NCBI GenBank assembly: GCA_019096065.1
Contig: JAGUCH010000006.1
Coordinates: forward strand, 5,042,001-5,106,000
DNA: 64,000 bases
Source of the DNA: Paracyclopina nana
Lineage: Eukaryota; Arthropoda; Copepoda; Cyclopoida; Cyclopettidae
Direction: 5' to 3'
Position 1 is the first letter of the stretch. Every line of letters begins with the position of its first letter. The notes beneath the pieces were generated by a model. That model had not been told where the DNA came from. It worked only from the letters and a program-made list of their open reading frames with translations, and ran no database searches. The position numbers were made by a program, and so were the translations under genes. This document shows, in pieces, positions 61,001 to 64,000 of this stretch.

Positions 61001-64000
61001 AAACAAACTACATAATTTAGTTAACAAAAATCAAGTAACAAGACTTACTGAGAGGAGTACACTGTCTGTATGGATCTCCTCCATAACCAGCCAAGCAAGT
61101 ACAGACAGCTCTATGTCCAGCAACTGAGCAAGCTGCATTGACTCCGCAAGTACCAGGACAAGGGTCAATGCACTTTTGGTTTATGCAAGCCTGAGTTGAG
61201 GGGCATTCTGAGTTCAGAACACACTCAGGCTTACATCCAATGTTAGGGTTGCCAATGTAGTCACTCATGCAGTCACAAACTGGGCCTCCATCTAGTACTG
61301 TGCAGAGAGTGTTGGGTCCACAGGGTGATGGGTAGCACGGATTTGTCACAGGCTCTGGACCTTTGTCAAGGTTGCAGCGAATGAAAGGGTTGCCAATAAA
61401 GCCAGGTGGGCAAGAGCAGATTGGATTGTGAGCTTCCACCACACACTGAGAATCAATGCCACAGGTTCCAGGGCATGGATCTCTGCATTGCTCAGCAATA
61501 CAGGCAAGATTGACTGGGCAATCATCTTGCCTGACGCATTCAGGTTTGCAGCCTTCAGGGTTAAGGGGGTCTCCAATCAAGCCTGGCAAGCAAGTGCACA
61601 GAGCTTGGCCAAGGTGGTTAACGGCACACTGGGTGTTTTTTCCGCAAGGCGAGGGATTGCAAGGATCAGAAGGAATGGAAGGTGGCAAGCAGCCAGCAAA
61701 TGGGTTGCCGGTGTATCCAGGCCTGCATTCGCAAGTTTCACCGAGCGTAGTGATGAAGCAATCTGCGTTGATGCCACATGGTCCAGGAATGCAAAGGTGA
61801 ACCACATCTGGCTCACAGCCGCTTCTTGGAGGTGGAGAAGGCCTAAATCCAGGCAGACAGAGACACTGAGGTTTACCTCCATAAGTCTCCAGACATTCTG
61901 TGTTTGGCCCACAGACATCAGAGCTACATCCAGTAACTTCAACTGAGAGAAAATGAGGATGAAAACCCAATTTGAGGCAATGCACTAGACAATAGGAGAC
62001 TTACTGCATCTGACTAAAGGATCGCCAGTTTTTCCCTTGGGACATGAGCACAGTCCATTTCCATTATCATTCTCGCATTGAGCTCCATCTCCACATGGAT
62101 TGGGTTCACAAGGGTCTAAAATACGTTACCATAAGTATCAACTCGTTCGCAATAAAAAGCATGCTTTGGGTTATACACTTACATTGCTCCGTGAACTTAG
62201 CCTTTCTTGTTAAATTCTGTGTGAGTTCTCCTCGCCAGGAAGTTAAATCGCATTAGTTGCCACCGGGATGCAGAGTCCCAATATTAATTTCGGTTACACA
62301 ATTTTGGTAGTTGGACGCATTAGTTTTGTTACAAGATATGGGTAAATATCTCATGATGGTAGTGGATGCACCGATCCAATTAGTAAACAATACACGATTA
62401 TACACAATATGGTAGTTGGGTTATGTCATCATTAGTGCACACAATCAATATGAGTAAGTTGTTACAAGTTTCAAATCGGGACTTACCTGGAAAGCACGAG
62501 CCGTCCAATTCGCATTCCACCGCCTCAACTGAAAAAAAAAATGTTTTTAGCTAATGGTTAAGTTAGACATAACGCAAATCTAGCAGTGTTTTTGACAATA
62601 AGTCACAATAACTAGTCCTGAAATGCATAAGATAAATGGAACTTACTAGGAAGGCACTTGGCATTGTGATTGACCACATCGCAAACCTCGTCTCTCAAAC
62701 AAGCCTTGTCTTCGCAGGGATTCACACACTCTCTGTTATTGCAAGCCTGCTTGTCAGCACAATCATTGTTGCTTCTACATCCAACAGCTGAAAAATAAAA
62801 AAAGGCTTAGCTTTCGATTCCTTCAAAACGTATCTCAACAAATTATTAGTTCATGGTAGTCAGTAATATGAATTGGATTAGTGGCTTTTCTCTTCCAAAT
62901 TAGAGGGTTGTTAAAATTGTGAGCAATCATCAGTATTTGTTAGAGGCTTTCTTCTTTTTGTTCTACCTTCGAGGCAGCCATAATTCTGATCAGCAACAAA
63001 TCCTGGAGGGCAAAACTTGCAGACAGCTTTGTGGTCTTCAACTACACATGGAGTGTTACCAGGGCAAGACAATCCTTCGCATGGGTTTTTGCATTGGAAA
63101 TTGACGCAAGCTTGGTCCAAGGGACATCCCCTGTCTTTAAGGCAGATTGAGGCACTCGATTCGCACTCCTTGCTGCACATGCAAAGTGCTTTGTGGTTCA
63201 GCACGTGGCATGTTTTGCCCTCAGGACAGGAAAGAGTATGGCAAGGAGACTGGCAAATGTTGTTCACGCAAGCCAAGTGTTGGGGACAAGCTTGGTCAGA
63301 TTGGCAGCTTTCACTTTGAGCATTGCAAACGAGCTCTCCAGCAGAATTGATGACAAGCCTGCTTTTACATTGGCAGGAAGCCTTGTGAAAGCTAGCAACA
63401 CATTTCTCATTTGGAGCACATACTGAGGTGGCTCCACAGGGAGATTTGCACATCCCAACTGACTTTTCACAATAAGTGTCAGTGGAGCAGTCATCATTGG
63501 TTTGGCATTGGGTGGTGACGACAGGCTGTGGCGGAGGTCCTCTGCAGTTGGGGTTCAATTTGCATCTGATGAAAGGGCTGCCAGTGTAGCATTCAGGGCA
63601 GGTGCATTTGGGTCTATGGCTGAGAACTTCACAGAGGGCATTTGGCCCACAAGCACCCCTCAGAGAGCAAGGATCCTTACATTCTCCTTTGATGCAAGCT
63701 TTGTCAAGGGTGCAGTCAGCATCCTTTGTGCAGTCTTGTTCTAATACAACATGTGCAAATTAAGTAACATGGCAGATCTAATTATCATCAGCCAACAGCT
63801 CAGCATAAAAATATTGAAATTGAGATTCCTGCAAAATTCCCCAAGTACTTTAAAAATAAACATTTTACCTCCTGGTCTAGTTGAGCATCCTTTGATTGCA
63901 TTTCCATGCGGGAATTCAGGTGGGCAAAAGCAGGTGCCAACGCCATTTTCTGACTTGCATTTTGCGTTAGGTCCACAGGATATGAGCCTGCATCCGTCTT
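32860..64000 (-). CDS. dp: Dumpy-like giant EGF/ZP matrix protein, 3' part with 75 exons in view
   Basis: This is the 3' portion of a gene for a giant membrane-anchored apical extracellular-matrix protein. The 75 exons in view encode about 7,830 residues; the 5' end lies beyond 64000. Every exon boundary was read as GT-AG; 73 introns are phase 1 and only the last one is phase 0. In coding order it has EGF-DPY-EGF triplets (55764-64000), six copies of an eleven-unit EGF supermodule (37219-55654), three four-unit blocks (about 34570-37032), a short run of small cysteine repeats, one final EGF, a ZP domain and a transmembrane anchor. The EGF-DPY triplets with NPCGPNAxC and PECxxNSDCPxxKACxxxKCxDPC signatures, plus a terminal ZP domain, are the known hallmarks of Dumpy, which links cuticle to epithelium and tendon cells. 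Most introns in the array are only 50-65 bases. The orthology is strong by architecture; another Dumpy-type paralogue cannot be excluded. Confidence 0.9.
34142..37032 (-). CDS. dp: Dumpy-like gene: three four-unit EGF blocks and small cysteine repeats
   Basis: Exon 37032-36847 (186 nt) and the large exon 36676-34142 (2,535 nt) are joined in phase 1. They encode three tandem blocks of four units. Each block has a unit with GCxxDDEC and NPCxCG, two ordinary EGF units, and a unit with the signature RTMxCxC. The first unit of block 1 is alone in the small exon; everything else is in the large exon. Block limits are roughly 37032-36085, 36085-35320 and 35320-34570. After that come short repeats of CVCPPG and GxCVC type (about 34570-34310) and a last EGF-like unit (to 34142). 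The contrast with the nine-exon array just upstream suggests intron loss or a separate expansion. Confidence 0.8.
37219..39863 (-). repeat. dp: Supermodule copy 6 (3'-most)
   Basis: Coding exons in order are 39863-39675 (a), 39617-39264 (b), 39204-38971 (c), 38909-38712 (d), 38656-38465 (e), 38405-38022 (f), 37960-37748 (g), 37684-37493 (h) and 37431-37219 (i). The exon order and lengths match the other copies (g is 213 instead of 216 nt), but the sequence is diverged, as in copy 1. Confidence 0.9.
39980..42639 (-). repeat. dp: Supermodule copy 5
   Basis: Coding exons in order are 42639-42451 (a), 42388-42035 (b), 41974-41741 (c), 41678-41481 (d), 41410-41219 (e), 41155-40772 (f), 40711-40496 (g), 40434-40243 (h) and 40192-39980 (i). 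It is nearly identical to copy 4 from a to part of g, then diverged. Confidence 0.9.
40604..42612 (-). repeat. Near-identical duplication block A (in copy 5)
   Basis: This block matches 44608-46616 (offset 4,004) with only about half a dozen base differences that I noticed over about 2 kb, introns included. Differences include 40636/44648-region ATTC/GTTC, GTAGCAC/GTAACAC (Ala to Val), GGTGGAC/GGTGGGC and GAGATAC/GAGTTAC. Confidence 0.85.
43152..44499 (-). other. Expanded intron in supermodule copy 4
   Basis: This is a 1,348-base AT-rich intron where the equivalent introns are about 55 bases. It has short spurious open frames (for example 44035-44322) and several AAGCTTG-like repeats near 43480-43570. 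I do not recognise a transposon family, although an insertion is the simplest explanation. Confidence 0.55.
44608..46616 (-). repeat. Near-identical duplication block B (in copy 4)
   Basis: This is the partner of block A at an offset of 4,004 bases. Its central part (about 44787-46397) is also nearly identical to blocks C and D. Sequence identity stops abruptly inside exon a on one side and inside exon g on the other. Confidence 0.85.
46807..49466 (-). repeat. dp: Supermodule copy 3
   Basis: Coding exons in order are 49466-49278 (a), 49210-48857 (b), 48796-48563 (c), 48500-48303 (d), 48232-48041 (e), 47977-47594 (f), 47533-47318 (g), 47262-47071 (h) and 47016-46807 (i). Exons b to f match copy 4 almost exactly at an offset of 2,818 bases, and a to h match copy 2. 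This copy is therefore linked to both neighbours. Confidence 0.9.
47078..49439 (-). repeat. Near-identical duplication block C (in copy 3)
   Basis: This block matches 50529-52890 (offset 3,451) with about seven base differences that I noticed over 2,362 bases. Exons a to h and all introns between them are included. Confidence 0.85.
49467..50258 (-). other. Long intron between supermodule copies 2 and 3
   Basis: This is a 792-base intron at the junction of two supermodules; most comparable junction introns are roughly 50-165 bases. I recognise no element in it. Confidence 0.55.
50259..52917 (-). repeat. dp: Supermodule copy 2
   Basis: Coding exons in order are 52917-52729 (a), 52661-52308 (b), 52247-52014 (c), 51951-51754 (d), 51683-51492 (e), 51428-51045 (f), 50984-50769 (g), 50713-50522 (h) and 50468-50259 (i). 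Exons a to h and their introns are nearly identical to copy 3 at a constant offset of 3,451 bases. Exon i is diverged from its counterpart. Confidence 0.9.
50529..52890 (-). repeat. Near-identical duplication block D (in copy 2)
   Basis: This is the partner of block C. It ends inside exon h on one side and inside exon a on the other. It shares one variant (CACACAAC at the exon c position) with block A rather than with C. Confidence 0.85.
53019..55654 (-). repeat. dp: Supermodule copy 1 (5'-most) of the Dumpy-like gene
   Basis: Coding exons in order are 55654-55469 (a), 55413-55060 (b), 55005-54772 (c), 54716-54519 (d), 54464-54273 (e), 54215-53832 (f), 53775-53560 (g), 53505-53314 (h) and 53228-53019 (i). 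Lengths are 186, 354, 234, 198, 192, 384, 216, 192 and 210 nt, all phase 1-1. Exons b and f encode two cysteine-rich units each and the rest one each, giving eleven units. This copy is clearly homologous to the others but is diverged in both exons and introns. Confidence 0.9.
55764..64000 (-). CDS. dp: Dumpy-like gene, upstream segment: EGF-DPY-EGF triplet exons
   Basis: Exons in coding order are 64000-63869 (partial), 63740-62967, 62787-62647, 62528-62487, 62115-62005, 61942-61049, 60954-60637, 60559-60233, 60170-59202, 59144-58803, 58666-58016, 57958-57653, 57589-57254, 57201-56896, 56837-56517, 56459-56148 and 56084-55764. Each 306-342-nt exon encodes one triplet: an EGF unit (NPCGP...), a DPY-type bridge (PEC..NSDCP...CxDPC) and a second EGF unit. 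The 651-, 894- and 969-nt exons hold two or three triplets, suggesting lost introns. The exons at the upstream end are irregular (774, 141, 42 and 111 nt) and encode EGF-like units without the strict triplet pattern. A Thr-rich spacer is coded near 59520-59550. All introns are phase 1. Confidence 0.88.
62116..62486 (-). other. Intron before the 111-nt exon
   Basis: This 371-base intron separates the 42-nt exon from the 111-nt exon of the Dumpy-like gene. I recognise no feature in it. Confidence 0.6.

Overview
The window looks like animal, specifically arthropod (most likely insect), nuclear DNA. Genes are split by GT-AG introns, intergenic sequence is AT-rich, and the four genes I can name belong to families well known from arthropods. 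The species cannot be determined from the sequence alone. I ran no searches; gene names come from recognising protein motifs, and exon structures come from reading splice sites and checking that reading phases match across every junction.

Layout. (1) 2-913, plus strand: the 3' part of a Runt-domain transcription factor gene, ending in the Groucho-binding motif VWRPY. (2) 2902-14657, plus strand: an eight-exon gene for a class C seven-transmembrane receptor resembling Bride of sevenless (974 residues in the model). (3) 16241-26890, minus strand: a five-exon Shal/Kv4 voltage-gated potassium channel (680 residues in the model), convergent with the receptor gene and starting in a GC-rich block. 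(4) 32860 to beyond 64000, minus strand: the 3' part of a giant extracellular-matrix gene of the Dumpy type. It has 75 exons in the window, encodes about 7,830 residues, and ends in a ZP domain, a furin-like site and a transmembrane anchor. Its 5' end lies outside the window.

The most remarkable structure is inside the Dumpy-like gene. From 37219 to 55654 it consists of six tandem copies of one nine-exon supermodule. Exon lengths repeat in the same order (about 189, 354, 234, 198, 192, 384, 216, 192, 210 nt), every intron is in phase 1, and each copy encodes about 723 residues in eleven cysteine-rich EGF-type units. The outer copies have diverged. The four inner copies share about 1.6 kb that is nearly identical including introns, with single-base differences distributed as a mosaic, which suggests recent unequal crossing-over or gene conversion (or, to be excluded, an assembly error). 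Upstream lies a different architecture of EGF-DPY-EGF triplet exons. Downstream, a third architecture of three four-unit blocks is mostly fused in one 2.5-kb exon.

The four genes do not form a pathway with one another: a transcription factor, a receptor, an ion channel and a matrix protein are simply neighbours. Elsewhere I see one small MITE-like transposon with inverted ends, a few palindromes, and long AT-rich introns and spacers in which I recognise nothing.
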